Assembly: GCF_035982055.1 (NCBI RefSeq)
Contig: NZ_CP108427.1
Coordinates: 10,291,001 to 10,355,000 of the forward strand
Length of the DNA stretch: 64,000 bases
Direction of reading: 5' to 3'
Source of the DNA: Streptomyces sp. NBC_01288
Lineage (GTDB): Bacteria > Actinomycetota > Actinomycetes > Streptomycetales > Streptomycetaceae
Both the position numbers and the translations under genes were made by a program. Under the pieces are notes generated by a model, which was given only the letters and a program-made list of their open reading frames with translations, did not search any database and was not told the origin of the DNA. The stretch's first letter is position 1, and each line of letters starts with the position of its first letter. Positions 17,501 to 26,107 of this stretch are shown in pieces.

Positions 17501-17783
17501 GCGGGAGGTCCTCCTGGGAAGGAAGATCACCGCAGCCCGGGGAGCGGACCCCGGCATCGGCGACCCCGACCGGTCCTCACCCGTGGGGCCGGTCGAACGG
17601 TTGTCTGTGGTCTTGTCATATCGGTCACGCGTGAAGATTCATAACACACGCATTGCTGCGGCACAGGTCCGCACGAACGGGTGGTTGTCTGTGACCCGTC
17701 CTCCTCCACCACGTTGTGCCGCTGGGCGGCACGCTCGCCGCCTTCGGAGACCGCCGGTCCGGCGGGTGCGAGGAGAGGAAATC

Positions 17784-18206
17784 ATGGGAGCAACGAAGTG
17801 GTCCACGGCTTTTGGAGCCGCGGGGCTGGTCCTCGTGGCCGTCGCGGCATCGGCGACCGCTCAGGGGCAGACGCCGCACGCACGCCTGGCCGGACGCGTC
17901 GTCCTCACCAACAAGGACAACGGCCGGACGGTGCCCGCGAGTTCGGGTGGCGATGTGGAGATCCGGCTCACCCACTCCCGCGAGCGCGGACTCACCTACA
18001 CCTGGACCGCTCCGGAGTCCGGTAACTCGGCAGCACTCGCACATGCCGCCGACGCCACGTACCCGTCCGGCGACGCCACGGCGGTCTTCCACGCGGTCTC
18101 CCGCGGCGTCGCCAACGTCACCGCGCAACGCCGCTGCGTCCCCGACCCCGGCAGCCTCTGCCCCCTGCTCGTCGAGACCTGGAAGGTGACGATCGAGGTG
18201 AAGTGA
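17784..18206 (+). CDS. secreted chagasin-like (I42 inhibitor fold) protein
   Basis: The 140-residue product has a Sec signal peptide (LVLVAVAASATAQGQ, cleavage near residue 26) and a mature domain of about 110 residues made of beta strands, including GGDVEIRLTHS, GLTYTW and the final ETWKVTIEVK. Strand spacing resembles chagasin/I42 cysteine-protease inhibitors, but the signature loops are not perfect, so function is tentative. Two cysteines at about 117 and 126 could form a disulfide. AGGAGAGG precedes ATG at 17784. It is 57 bases from the PobA-like gene downstream, but a shared role is not obvious. Confidence 0.7.
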   Translation: MGATKWSTAFGAAGLVLVAVAASATAQGQTPHARLAGRVVLTNKDNGRTVPASSGGDVEIRLTHSRERGLTYTWTAPESGNSAALAHAADATYPSGDATAVFHAVSRGVANVTAQRRCVPDPGSLCPLLVETWKVTIEVK

Positions 18207-18263
18207 CCATCCACCGGTCGGCCGGGCCCCGGGCGTCGGTAGGGTGATTCCGGAGGTGGCCAA

Positions 18264-19499
18264 GTGGCTGACAGCACACGGGAGTTGAGCGAGCCGCCGG
18301 AATCCACGACCGTGGTGGTGATCGGAGCGGGCCCGGCCGGGCTGACCGTCGCGAACCTGTTGCGGCGCAGCGGGATCGACTGTGTCGTCCTGGAACGGCA
18401 GACCCGCGAGTACGTGGCACAGCGCCAGCGCGCCGGCATCGTCGAGACCCGCGCCGTCCGCATGTTCGACTCCTGGGGGCTGGCCGACCGCGTCCTGGGC
18501 GGCGTCCCGCACGAGGGCGTCCTGGAGCTCCGGGTCGACGGCGTAACGCATTTGGTGTCCGACTTCGACGGCTCCGAAGGCCCTACGGCCCGCCTCTGCC
18601 CCCAGCAGATGCTGGTCCAGAAGCTCACCGCCGCGTACCTGGAGGACGGCGGCGACCTGCGCTTCGAGGCCGCCGACGTCTCCCTGCACGACCTGACCGG
18701 CGACCACCCCACCTTCCGCTACCGCACCGCGGACGGCGGCCTCCGTACGATCACCTGCTCCTACGTCGCGGGCTGCGACGGCGACCACGGCATCAGCCGG
18801 GGCGCCGTCCCCGCCGGGGCCCTCACGCCGTACGCCTTCGATCACGGCATCGGATGGCTGACGGTCCTGGCCGACGCGCCGCCGCCGGCCCACCCGCTCC
18901 TGGCCGTCAGCCCGCAGGGCTTCGCCGCGCACTTCCCGCGCGGCCCGTACACCAGCCGCTACTACCTCCAGTGCCCGCCGGACGACCACCCCGACGCCTG
19001 GTCCGACGCCCGCGTCTGGGACGCGCTGCGCACCCGGCTCGGGGACCCGGCCCTCGTCTCCGGCCCGATCACCGACCGCGAGATCTTCCGGCTCCGCAGT
19101 CTGGTCCACGACCCGATGCAGTACGGCCGCCTCTTCCTCGTCGGCGACGCGGCCCACATCGTCTCGCCGATGGGCGGCAAGGGGATGAACCTCGCTCTCT
19201 ACGACGCCGATCTCTTCGCCCGCGCCGTGCGGGACGCCGTCCACGACCACGACGACACCGCCCTGCGCACGTACTCAGAGCGGTGTCTGCGCCGTGTCTG
19301 GAGCGACCAGGAGTTCTCGCACTGGATGACCCGGATGCTCCATGACGCCGGTGACGCCACCAACTCCGGTCCCTTTCACCGGAGTTTGGCCCGCGCTCAA
19401 CTCGACCGGCTCTTCACGTCCGCTGCCGCGGCCGGCGCTTTCTCCGAACTCATGACGGGGATGGATTTCGGAGAGGGTGCCGGGCCGCAACCGCGTTGA
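18264..19499 (+). CDS. pobA: 4-hydroxybenzoate 3-monooxygenase-like FAD hydroxylase
   Basis: The 411-residue protein is a class A flavoprotein hydroxylase. It has the FAD-binding GAGPAGLTVA near residues 22-31, the PobA-like segment QRQRAGIVETRAV and the second FAD motif GDAAHIVSPMGGKGMNLA. PobA converts 4-hydroxybenzoate to protocatechuate with NAD(P)H and O2. Overall length and the RAGIVE motif favour PobA over other hydroxylases. GTG at 18264 follows GGAGG. No protocatechuate-cleavage genes are in the window, so the pathway, if present, must be completed elsewhere. Confidence 0.85.
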   Translation: MADSTRELSEPPESTTVVVIGAGPAGLTVANLLRRSGIDCVVLERQTREYVAQRQRAGIVETRAVRMFDSWGLADRVLGGVPHEGVLELRVDGVTHLVSDFDGSEGPTARLCPQQMLVQKLTAAYLEDGGDLRFEAADVSLHDLTGDHPTFRYRTADGGLRTITCSYVAGCDGDHGISRGAVPAGALTPYAFDHGIGWLTVLADAPPPAHPLLAVSPQGFAAHFPRGPYTSRYYLQCPPDDHPDAWSDARVWDALRTRLGDPALVSGPITDREIFRLRSLVHDPMQYGRLFLVGDAAHIVSPMGGKGMNLALYDADLFARAVRDAVHDHDDTALRTYSERCLRRVWSDQEFSHWMTRMLHDAGDATNSGPFHRSLARAQLDRLFTSAAAAGAFSELMTGMDFGEGAGPQPR

Positions 19500-19503
19500 C
19501 GTG

Positions 19504-20283
19504 TCAGGCCGTTGAGCCGCCGACGGTCAGGTGGCGGGCGAAGAACCGGACCGCGCTGTCCGCCTCGAACCTCGGCAGTTCCTTGTGCGAGCCCGAGTTG
19601 ACGTGCAACGACTTCTCCTTCGAGGCGAAGGCGTCGAACAGTGCGAGACCGGACGAGCGGGGGATGTGTTCGTCGTCCCACTGCAACGCGAACTCGATCG
19701 GGACGGTGATCCGCCGCGCCGTCTCGGCGAGCGAGTCGTCGTACCAGAAGAGGCCCAACACCGCGGCGGTGATGCGGGGTTCGGCCGCAGTCAGCGGTAC
19801 CCCGATCGCGGTGCCCATGTTCAGGCCGTAGTAGCCGACGGGTCCTCCGGTGCCGATCTCCGGGAGTTCCTGGAGGGCGTCCAGGGTCGCCAGCCACTCC
19901 GGTACGGCACGCTCGGCGAGGTGGGCGTTGTAGCGGACGACGATCTCGCCGACCGGTTCGCCCGCCGCCATCTTCCTTTGCATCAGGGCGATTTCGCGCT
20001 CGTCGTGCGGTGTGCGCGGGCGGTCGCCGTGGCCGGGTGCGTCGATGGTGGCGACGTGGAATCCGGCGCCGTTCACGAGGCGCTCCGCACGACCGGCCAT
20101 GGCCGGTGCCTTGCTGTGGTTGCCGCCGCCGTGGCCCATCAGGACCAGGGGAGCGCGTTCGGAGGCGGAGGCCGCGGGGGACCAGAGCGCGCCGGTGAGG
20201 TCGCCGACGGTGAAGTCGCGGACGAGGACACCGTTCGACGATGTCTCGGCGGTGAAGTGCACTGAATGTTGGGAGAGTTCCAT
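19504..20283 (-). CDS. alpha/beta hydrolase-fold protein with nucleophile Ser replaced by Asn
   Basis: This 259-residue protein has a dienelactone-hydrolase-like fold: MGHGGGNHSK near the start, the elbow segment YYGLNMGTAIGVPL, an acid residue in QWDDEHIP and a His in SGSHKELP. In active relatives the elbow is G-x-S-M-G; here the Ser codon is AAC (Asn), so the usual acyl-enzyme cannot form. It may be a binding protein or use another mechanism. AAAGG precedes ATG 20283. It converges on the PobA-like gene with a four-base gap, so no terminator fits between them. Confidence 0.85.
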   Translation of the reverse strand: MELSQHSVHFTAETSSNGVLVRDFTVGDLTGALWSPAASASERAPLVLMGHGGGNHSKAPAMAGRAERLVNGAGFHVATIDAPGHGDRPRTPHDEREIALMQRKMAAGEPVGEIVVRYNAHLAERAVPEWLATLDALQELPEIGTGGPVGYYGLNMGTAIGVPLTAAEPRITAAVLGLFWYDDSLAETARRITVPIEFALQWDDEHIPRSSGLALFDAFASKEKSLHVNSGSHKELPRFEADSAVRFFARHLTVGGSTA

Positions 20284-20331
20284 GGTGTTGCCTTTCGGGA
20301 TCGCCTTGGTGTGAGGCGCTCCCGGCGACAC

Positions 20332-20391
20332 CTATGCCGCTGGCCCAACCGTGGAAAAGAGGGGGAGCACCCACCTGGATACTGCGTTCAT
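20332..20391 (-). CDS. possible 19-residue upstream peptide
   Basis: A tiny frame from ATG 20391 to TAG 20332 has an almost perfect ribosome site, GAGGAGGTGA, well spaced before the ATG. It lies 48 bases upstream of the hydrolase-fold gene on the same strand. The peptide MNAVSRWVLPLFSTVGPAA is hydrophobic with one Trp. It could be a translated leader affecting the downstream gene; the ribosome site is the main support. Confidence 0.4.
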   Translation of the reverse strand: MNAVSRWVLPLFSTVGPAA

Positions 20392-20505
20392 GGGTCTCAC
20401 CTCCTCATGCGGTGTCACGGCCAACGGCAAGTTAGCAGCCCGGTCGCCGTCGCGGCCAACGCTTTTCCGTCTCGGCACCGCTGCATGCGCGTACATCTAA
20501 TGTTC

Positions 20506-20536
20506 TTGACACCTTCCCGGGCCGACGACGTAAGTT
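20506..20536 (+). promoter_or_regulatory. predicted promoter of the leader peptide/monooxygenase operon
   Basis: A perfect -35 hexamer TTGACA (20506-20511) is followed after 19 bases by TAAGTT (20531-20536). The spacer is longer than ideal. It is placed correctly for a transcript covering the leader peptide and both flavin monooxygenases. Confidence 0.5.
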
Positions 20537-20569
20537 GAGGCGATCGGTCCCGGACGGATGGAGGCCCCG

Positions 20570-20686
20570 ATGCGCGTACCCGACGCCGCACCCCACGGTG
20601 CCGTCCCGGGCGCGTGGCTGATCATCCGGCGGCATGTCGACTACTGCCGTACCGCCTCCGCCGTCTGTCCTTCCGCACGCCCCTGA
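20570..20686 (+). CDS. cysteine-containing attenuation leader peptide
   Basis: A 38-codon frame with GGAGG just before ATG 20570 encodes a peptide whose core IIRRHVDYCRTASAVCPS matches the RRHVD-x-x-R-x-x-S-A-x-C pattern of actinobacterial putative leader peptides. These small frames lie upstream of sulfur-assimilation genes and are thought to sense cysteine through ribosome stalling at their Cys codons. Here Cys codons are 26 and 33. A strong hairpin begins five bases after the stop, followed by two flavin monooxygenase genes. The match and context together make a regulatory role likely. Confidence 0.75.
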   Translation: MRVPDAAPHGAVPGAWLIIRRHVDYCRTASAVCPSARP

Positions 20687-20691
20687 CCCAT

Positions 20692-20710
20692 GCCGGCCCC
20701 TCGGGCCGGC
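20692..20710 (+). promoter_or_regulatory. attenuator hairpin after the leader peptide
   Basis: GCCGGCCC and its exact complement GGGCCGGC flank a three-base CTC loop, giving a perfect 8-bp GC stem between the leader stop (20686) and the monooxygenase start (20740). No U-tract follows. It could terminate transcription or mask translation signals depending on where the leader ribosome stalls. Confidence 0.6.
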
Positions 20711-20739
20711 CGTCTCGACGTGTTCTCGGAAGGAACCCC

Positions 20740-21840
20740 ATGTCCGGCCCCGCCCTGCGGCTCGCCCTCGAAATCGACGGTGACGGCGCCCATCCCGCGG
20801 CCTGGCGCCGCGCCGCCCACTCGCCCGACCAGCTGCTGAGCCCACGCCGGTTGGCCCGCGTCGCCGCCGCGGCGGAGAACGCCGGGTTCACCCTGCTCAC
20901 CCTGGACGACGGCGCACTCCCGCCCGGCGCCGGGCCCGACGTGGTCGGCCGGATCGGCGCGGTGGAGCGGGCCGCGTTCATCGCCGCGTCGACGAGCGTC
21001 GTCGGCATCGCGCCGGTCGTGCCGCCCACCTACGCCGAACCCTTCCACGTATCAAGCCAGTTGGCGTCCCTGGACCACATCTCGGCCGGGCGCGCCGGGT
21101 GGGTGGTGAGCGAGGAGACGCGGCCCGAGGCGGCCTCCGTCTGGGGGCGCCCGCTCGTCGACGGGGACGCGGCCCGCGCCCGCGAGTCGCGTGACGGCGT
21201 CGAGGTCGTCCGCGATCTGTGGGACTCCTGGGAGGACGACGCGGTCATCCGCTCCGTCGCCACCAGCCGCTACCTCGACCGCGACCGGCTGCACTACGTC
21301 GACTTCACCGGCGACACCTACACGGTGAAGGGCCCGGCGATCGTGCCGCGTCCACCGCAGGGCCAACTCGTCGTATTCGGCAGCCCCGACCGCGTCCCCG
21401 GCGATCAACTCGACGTTGCCCTCGTCGAGGGCCGCGACCTCGCCGCCGTCACCGCGAGCGCGTCCGCCGCCGGAACGCCGCGCACCTTCGCCGAGGTCGA
21501 AATCGCCCTCGACACCGCGGACGCCACGGCCGAGGAACGCGTCGCCGACCTTGAGGAGCATGGGTCCTGGAGCGACCGGGGTCGGCTGCGCCACATCGGC
21601 TCGGCCGCCGGACTCGCCGCGCTGCTGGGGGAGTTGAGGGGCGTGGTGGACGGAGTGCGCCTGCATCCACTGGTGTTGGACGAGGACCTCCCCGAGCTGT
21701 CCCGGCTCGTCCTGCCCCATCTCTTCGAACGACGGCACGCCGTACGCCCGTTGCCCGGCGCGTCCCTGCGCACCCACCTGGGCCTCGACCGGCCCGCCAA
21801 CCGCTACGCCGCCGCGGCCGCCCAGGAGGACGCACGATGA
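20740..21840 (+). CDS. LLM-class flavin-dependent oxidoreductase
   Basis: The 366-residue protein has the bacterial luciferase-like TIM barrel, with conserved stretches ERAAFIAASTSVVGIAPVVP, SQLASLDHISAGRAGWVV and the helix VEVVRDLWDSWEDD. It resembles the DszA/NtaA/SnaA group but has a shortened middle region; the C-terminal half is less conserved, so it might be a partner subunit. GGAAGGAA precedes ATG 20740. The next gene overlaps by four bases (ATGA), so both are translated together. The leader peptide upstream suggests cysteine-responsive expression and use of an organosulfur substrate. Confidence 0.85.
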   Translation: MSGPALRLALEIDGDGAHPAAWRRAAHSPDQLLSPRRLARVAAAAENAGFTLLTLDDGALPPGAGPDVVGRIGAVERAAFIAASTSVVGIAPVVPPTYAEPFHVSSQLASLDHISAGRAGWVVSEETRPEAASVWGRPLVDGDAARARESRDGVEVVRDLWDSWEDDAVIRSVATSRYLDRDRLHYVDFTGDTYTVKGPAIVPRPPQGQLVVFGSPDRVPGDQLDVALVEGRDLAAVTASASAAGTPRTFAEVEIALDTADATAEERVADLEEHGSWSDRGRLRHIGSAAGLAALLGELRGVVDGVRLHPLVLDEDLPELSRLVLPHLFERRHAVRPLPGASLRTHLGLDRPANRYAAAAAQEDAR

Positions 21841-23237
21841 CCCGCACCGACCCCCTCGACGTCCCCCGCCCCGACGCCCGACTCCACTTCGGCGTCTTCT
21901 TCCAGGGCGTCAACCACTGGACCGTCTGGTCGGACCCCGCCAGCGGTTCCCAGATCGACCCCGCCAACTTCCGGCGCGTGGCGCAGACCGCCGAACGGGG
22001 CCTGTTCGACGCGTTCTTCCTGGGGGAGGGGCTGCGACTGCGCGAGGTCGACGGCCAGATCCACGATCTCGACGTCGCCGGACGGCCCGACGCCATCACC
22101 CAACTCGCCGCGCTGGCAGCCGTGACGGATCGGATCGGTCTGGTCAGCACGTCCAACACCACCTTCAACGAAGCCCCGGATCTCGCCCGCCGCCTGTCCG
22201 GCCTCGACCTGCTCTCGGAGGGCCGTGCCGGCTGGAACGTGGTGACCACCGACAACGCCTGGACCGGCGCCAACTTCCGCCGCGGCGGCTACCTCGACCA
22301 CGCCGACCGCTACCGGCGCGCCGAGGAGTTCCTCACCGTCGCCCGCGCGATCTGGGACAGCTGGGAGGACGCGGCCGTGTCCGACTCGGCGGATGCCCCG
22401 TCCTGGGCGGCACCCGGCGCCGTACGCCAAGTCCGCCACCAGGGACCGCAGTTCGACGTCGACCTCGCACCCACCCTGCCGCGCAGCGCCCAGGGACACC
22501 CGGTGATCTTCCAGGCCGGGGACTCCGGCGAGGGCCGGGACTTCGCGGCCCGCAACGCCGACGTCATCTTCTCCGCGCACGGCAACGACTTCGACGACGC
22601 CCTCGCCTTCGCCGACGATCTGCGGCGCCGGCTGCGGGCCGTCGGCCGCCCCGAGGACGACCTGCGCATCCTCCCCGGTACCGAGATCATCATCGGCGCC
22701 ACGGAGGAGGAGGCCCTGGAGAAGAAACGCTGGATCCGCCTCCAACAGGTCACTCCGGCAACCGCGTTGGGCATCGCCGGGCTGCTGTGGGGCATCGACC
22801 TCTCCGGACGGGACGCCGACGGGCCGTTGCCCAAGGAGGACCCGGTCGCCGCCGAGAACGACGGCTCCTTCGGCGCGCGGCGCATCGCCGACCCCCGTCA
22901 AGTCGTCGCCGAATGGCGGGAGAAGGCCGACGCGAACCGCTGGTCGCTGCGCGAGACCGTCATCGCGCTCGGCCCCCAGCGCGGCCACGTCGGCACCCCG
23001 GAGGGCCTGGCGGACAAGTTCGCCCATTTCGTCCGGCACGGCGCGGTCGACGGCTTCAACGTCACGCCGTACCTGATCCCCGACGGCCTCGACGACATCG
23101 TCGACCACCTCGTCCCCGCGCTCCAGGAACGCGGCGTCTACCGCACCGACTACACCGGTACGACCCTCCGCGAACACCTGGACCTGCGCGAACCCCTCAC
23201 CCACCGCACCACGACGGACCGCCGCCGGGCGGGCTGA
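21837..23237 (+). CDS. NtaA/DszA-family FMNH2-dependent monooxygenase
   Basis: At 466 residues this is a full-length member of the NtaA/SnaA/DszA/SoxA group. Family segments include HFGVFFQGVNHWTVW near the start, FFLGEGLRLRE, STSNTTFNEAPDLARR and SEGRAGWNVVTTDNAWTGAN. These enzymes oxidise sulfones, sulfonates, chelators or related compounds with FMNH2 from a separate reductase; no reductase gene is adjacent. It forms an operon with the preceding LLM gene (four-base overlap). The sulfur-type leader peptide supports sulfur scavenging rather than chelator use, but the substrate is unknown. Confidence 0.9.
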   Translation: MTRTDPLDVPRPDARLHFGVFFQGVNHWTVWSDPASGSQIDPANFRRVAQTAERGLFDAFFLGEGLRLREVDGQIHDLDVAGRPDAITQLAALAAVTDRIGLVSTSNTTFNEAPDLARRLSGLDLLSEGRAGWNVVTTDNAWTGANFRRGGYLDHADRYRRAEEFLTVARAIWDSWEDAAVSDSADAPSWAAPGAVRQVRHQGPQFDVDLAPTLPRSAQGHPVIFQAGDSGEGRDFAARNADVIFSAHGNDFDDALAFADDLRRRLRAVGRPEDDLRILPGTEIIIGATEEEALEKKRWIRLQQVTPATALGIAGLLWGIDLSGRDADGPLPKEDPVAAENDGSFGARRIADPRQVVAEWREKADANRWSLRETVIALGPQRGHVGTPEGLADKFAHFVRHGAVDGFNVTPYLIPDGLDDIVDHLVPALQERGVYRTDYTGTTLREHLDLREPLTHRTTTDRRRAG

Positions 23238-23421
23238 CGAACCGACGCCGCGGACGCGGTGCCCACCGTCCCCCTGTGTCCGGTGGCCACCACGCCCGCG
23301 TCGCTCCGGCCCGGCGCCGCCGCGACTCCCACGGCGACCGTCACAAACGATGGCGGTGAGGGGCACGGGGCAGCAATGAATTCGAAACCCTTCAAAGTCG
23401 CACCGGCGAGGTTTGCCCCGG

Positions 23422-24402
23422 TCACCGCTCGTCAAGTAAGCGCAGGCCCAGGGGAGTTGCCGAGTGCCGTACGAACTGGCCCTCCCGGTGACTGGCGATC
23501 AGGCCTCCGTCGCGCAGCACGCCGAGCTGGTAACTGGCGCTGGGCAGCGCGATGTTGGCCGCCGTGGCCACCTCGGACGTCGTACGCGCTCCATGGCTGG
23601 CCAGACCCGCCAGAACCACCGTCCGGGTACGGCCCAGCAGCCGCTCCAGCCCGTCCCTGCTCGCCCGGACGATCTCCAGGGGCTGTTTGGCGACCGGGTA
23701 GACGAGCACCGGCCCGAGCGTGGGGTCCGCGAGCGCGGTGGGCCTGCGCCAGCAGAAGTACGATGGGATGAGGAGAAGGCCGCGCCCCTCCAGGTGCAGC
23801 TCACGGTCGACGGGATAGTCCACCTCAAGGACCGGAGCGTGCCAACGGGCGTGCGGGCGCAGCGCGTTGAGGAGCGCGGAGGTGCCGCCGTCGAGGAGTG
23901 CGCGGGACCGTAGTTCGACGTCGTTGCCGACGGCCGTCTGGATGCGGGGCCAGTACGGTTCGAGCAGTGTCTTGCAGGACAGTTCCAGGGCGCGCGTCAA
24001 CGTCCCCAAGGCCTTGGCGCCCGGTCTGTTGAGGGTCGACACCCAGGACGGCAGCGGACGCGACTCGGCGAGCCGGGACAACTCACGGGTCAGCCGGGTG
24101 CGGGAGGTGCTCCGCACCTGGTCGAGGCCGACGGCCAGACCGCCGCCGGTGACCGACGGGGTGAGGAAGTCGGGGATGTAGCCCACCGGAGGAATCAGCG
24201 TCTGCAAGGGCAACAGGGCCCGCCGGGCCCGCGGGTCCTTCGTCATCCCCTCGCGCACCGACCGGCGCCAGTGCCCGAACTCCAGCGGCCCTTGCCGTGC
24301 GTCCAACCGGCAGACACCACACACGAGTTCCCAGAGCGCGTGGGGCCGGCGGGCCACCCTGATGTTCTGTAGGTCCTGCGAGGTGAAGTGGATACGGAGC
24401 AT
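23422..24402 (-). CDS. ArsR-like winged-helix regulator with large N-terminal domain
   Basis: The 326-residue protein has an N-terminal region of about 240 residues beginning MLRIHFTSQDLQNIRVA and a C-terminal winged helix (TSEVATAANIALPSASYQLG, then the wing GLIASHREGQFVRHSATPLG). This layout is common in streptomycete DUF5937/ArsR-like regulators, in which the first domain is of unknown function. GAAAGAGG precedes ATG 24402. It converges on the monooxygenase operon and is followed upstream by the DUF1684 gene in the same direction; targets are unknown. Confidence 0.85.
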   Translation of the reverse strand: MLRIHFTSQDLQNIRVARRPHALWELVCGVCRLDARQGPLEFGHWRRSVREGMTKDPRARRALLPLQTLIPPVGYIPDFLTPSVTGGGLAVGLDQVRSTSRTRLTRELSRLAESRPLPSWVSTLNRPGAKALGTLTRALELSCKTLLEPYWPRIQTAVGNDVELRSRALLDGGTSALLNALRPHARWHAPVLEVDYPVDRELHLEGRGLLLIPSYFCWRRPTALADPTLGPVLVYPVAKQPLEIVRASRDGLERLLGRTRTVVLAGLASHGARTTSEVATAANIALPSASYQLGVLRDGGLIASHREGQFVRHSATPLGLRLLDER

Positions 24403-24610
24403 GCGGCCTCTTTCCTGCGCGTCGTCCGCGCGCAGTGTCGGTGGGGGCTGCGGCCGCGCGAAAACCTTCGCGCCATTAAGGGGGACGACTGAGGGGTGCG
24501 CATGGTTGTCGAAGGGGGAAACGGATGGCGGTACCGCGTCTGGGCGAGCAGCCGGGTTCGACGAACCCGGCTGCGACCCGGTGGTGCCGTGGACGCGGCC
24601 AGGACCACGA

Positions 24611-25438
24611 TCAGGCGACTCCTCCCCGCTCACGGGGTGTCTTCTGCCCGGCCTCGACGGACACCGGCAGCCGGTTCTCCGCCGGCGGCAGCGGGCAGGT
24701 GGCCAGGTCGGTGTAGGCGCACGGCAGGTTCGTCGCGCGGTTGAAGTCCAGGACGACCGTGCCGTCGGCGTCCGGCGGGGCGAGCGCGAGGGCCCGGTTC
24801 GCGGCGTACGTGGTCACCCCGGAGGTGGCGTCGGTGAAGAGCACGAGCAGTCCGCCCGGCCCCCGTCCGGGGAACGCGGTCAGGGCGAGCGACTGCCCGT
24901 CCAGCTCGAACTCGACCCGGCCCGGGGCGTCGTAGACATGCTCCAGCCCCTCGACCGCCGCGCCCACGGTCGTAGGACGCGGCGTCTCGAAGGCCGTATA
25001 GCGCCCCTGAACCACCCAGCGGGGATCCGGCGCGTAGGCGGGCGTACCGGCGAAGTCGGTGCGCAGCGGCGCGTCCGGGTGCCGGGGCCGCACGATGTCG
25101 TTCCCGCCGCGCTTCGCCACCTCGATCACCGCATCGCCCCAGACCGCGTCGACCCCGCCCCGCTCGGGCAGCACGCCGAAGCGGTGCTCGCCCCGCACCG
25201 GCGTTCCCTCCACGACGAGTTCCTCACCTTCGTCGAGGGCTACGGCGACCCCGTCGGCGTCGGTCCACCAGGCACCCGGCGCGTCCGGGAAGCGCTGCGG
25301 CCGGTCGTCGAGCCAGTGCAGCCCGGTGATCGCCAGGAACCCGTGCGGAGCGGTGAGGCGTTCCTCCTGCCCGCGATACCACTCCAGCCAGTCCTGAGTG
25401 AAGGCCTGGAGGTCGGTCGTGGTCAGGTCAACGGTCAT
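24611..25438 (-). CDS. DUF1684-family protein
   Basis: This 275-residue protein carries the signature of DUF1684: an N-terminal WLEWYRGQEERLTAPHGFLA followed by LTGLHWL-like sequence, and near the C-terminus the segment LDFNRATNLPCAY followed by ATCPLPPAENRLPV. The family has a beta-rich fold with conserved Asn, Arg and Cys in this last motif, but no established biochemical function. GAAGGAG precedes ATG 25438. It lies 208 bases upstream of the ArsR-like regulator on the same strand. Confidence 0.88.
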   Translation of the reverse strand: MTVDLTTTDLQAFTQDWLEWYRGQEERLTAPHGFLAITGLHWLDDRPQRFPDAPGAWWTDADGVAVALDEGEELVVEGTPVRGEHRFGVLPERGGVDAVWGDAVIEVAKRGGNDIVRPRHPDAPLRTDFAGTPAYAPDPRWVVQGRYTAFETPRPTTVGAAVEGLEHVYDAPGRVEFELDGQSLALTAFPGRGPGGLLVLFTDATSGVTTYAANRALALAPPDADGTVVLDFNRATNLPCAYTDLATCPLPPAENRLPVSVEAGQKTPRERGGVA

Positions 25439-25783
25439 GGTGGTCGCTCCTTCGTCGTGCGAGGCCCGGCCTCGAAGCGGGGTCGTACCAGTGCCAACCT
25501 CGGCGGCCCGGCGGGGGATTCCGGTCCGTGTGTGACAGCTTCATGTCACGTCGGACCAGGAGCGGACCAGCGCGCGCTCCTTCGCCACCCGTACCACCCG
25601 GCGGGACACCGTCCACCCGTACGTGGGACGGCATTGTTCGATTTCGAGCCGCTAGCATTTCCTCCACGTCGAGCCATGAAATTGCATGACGGGATTTCAT
25701 GGGGCTTCCACCTGTGCGGTTTCGACGCCGCGACGAAAAAGGTCGGAAAAGTTGGTTTGCCGAACGGAGAGGGTTCGTCTCTG

Positions 25784-26023
25784 ATGCAGAACTTCACAAA
25801 CGGAATGGCCGCCGGCCTCATCCCGGGAACGTGGGTGAAGAGCCGCATGTCCGAAGCGAACGGCATGTGCGTCGAGCTGGCCGCACTGCCCCGGGGCGGC
25901 GTGGCCGTACGGAACTCGACCGACCCCGGCGGACCCGCACTGATCTTTACCGCCGAGGAGATGGGCGCTTTCCTCGACGGTGCGAAGAAGGGGGAGTTCG
26001 ATGCTCTCGGTACTCCCAACTAG
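25784..26023 (+). CDS. DUF397-domain protein
   Basis: The 79-residue protein contains the DUF397 pattern: GTWVKSRMSEANGMCVELA, GVAVRNSTDPGGPALIFT and the final helix EEMGAFLDGAKKGEFD. DUF397 proteins are usually encoded beside XRE/DUF5753 regulators in streptomycetes and take part in development or antibiotic control, probably through direct interaction. The start ATG 25784 has GGAGAGGG upstream. The XRE partner begins 84 bases downstream, the reverse of the more common regulator-first order. Confidence 0.88.
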   Translation: MQNFTNGMAAGLIPGTWVKSRMSEANGMCVELAALPRGGVAVRNSTDPGGPALIFTAEEMGAFLDGAKKGEFDALGTPN

Positions 26024-26107
26024 GCCTCGGAGTACATAAGTTCGGGCAACGCCTCCGGACCGGGCGTGTCATCATGTGAAGGTGACTGCCCGTTGTGAGG
26101 AGAAGGC

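Noticed and set aside
15446-17644. Long plus-strand frame opposite the MMPL gene
   Set aside because: Charged low-complexity product; the MMPL frame has twelve TM helices and a ribosome site.
20692-20710. Simple terminator of the hydrolase or leader peptide transcript
   Set aside because: The hairpin is inside the leader region of the monooxygenase operon with no U-tract; an attenuator role fits better, although termination is part of that.
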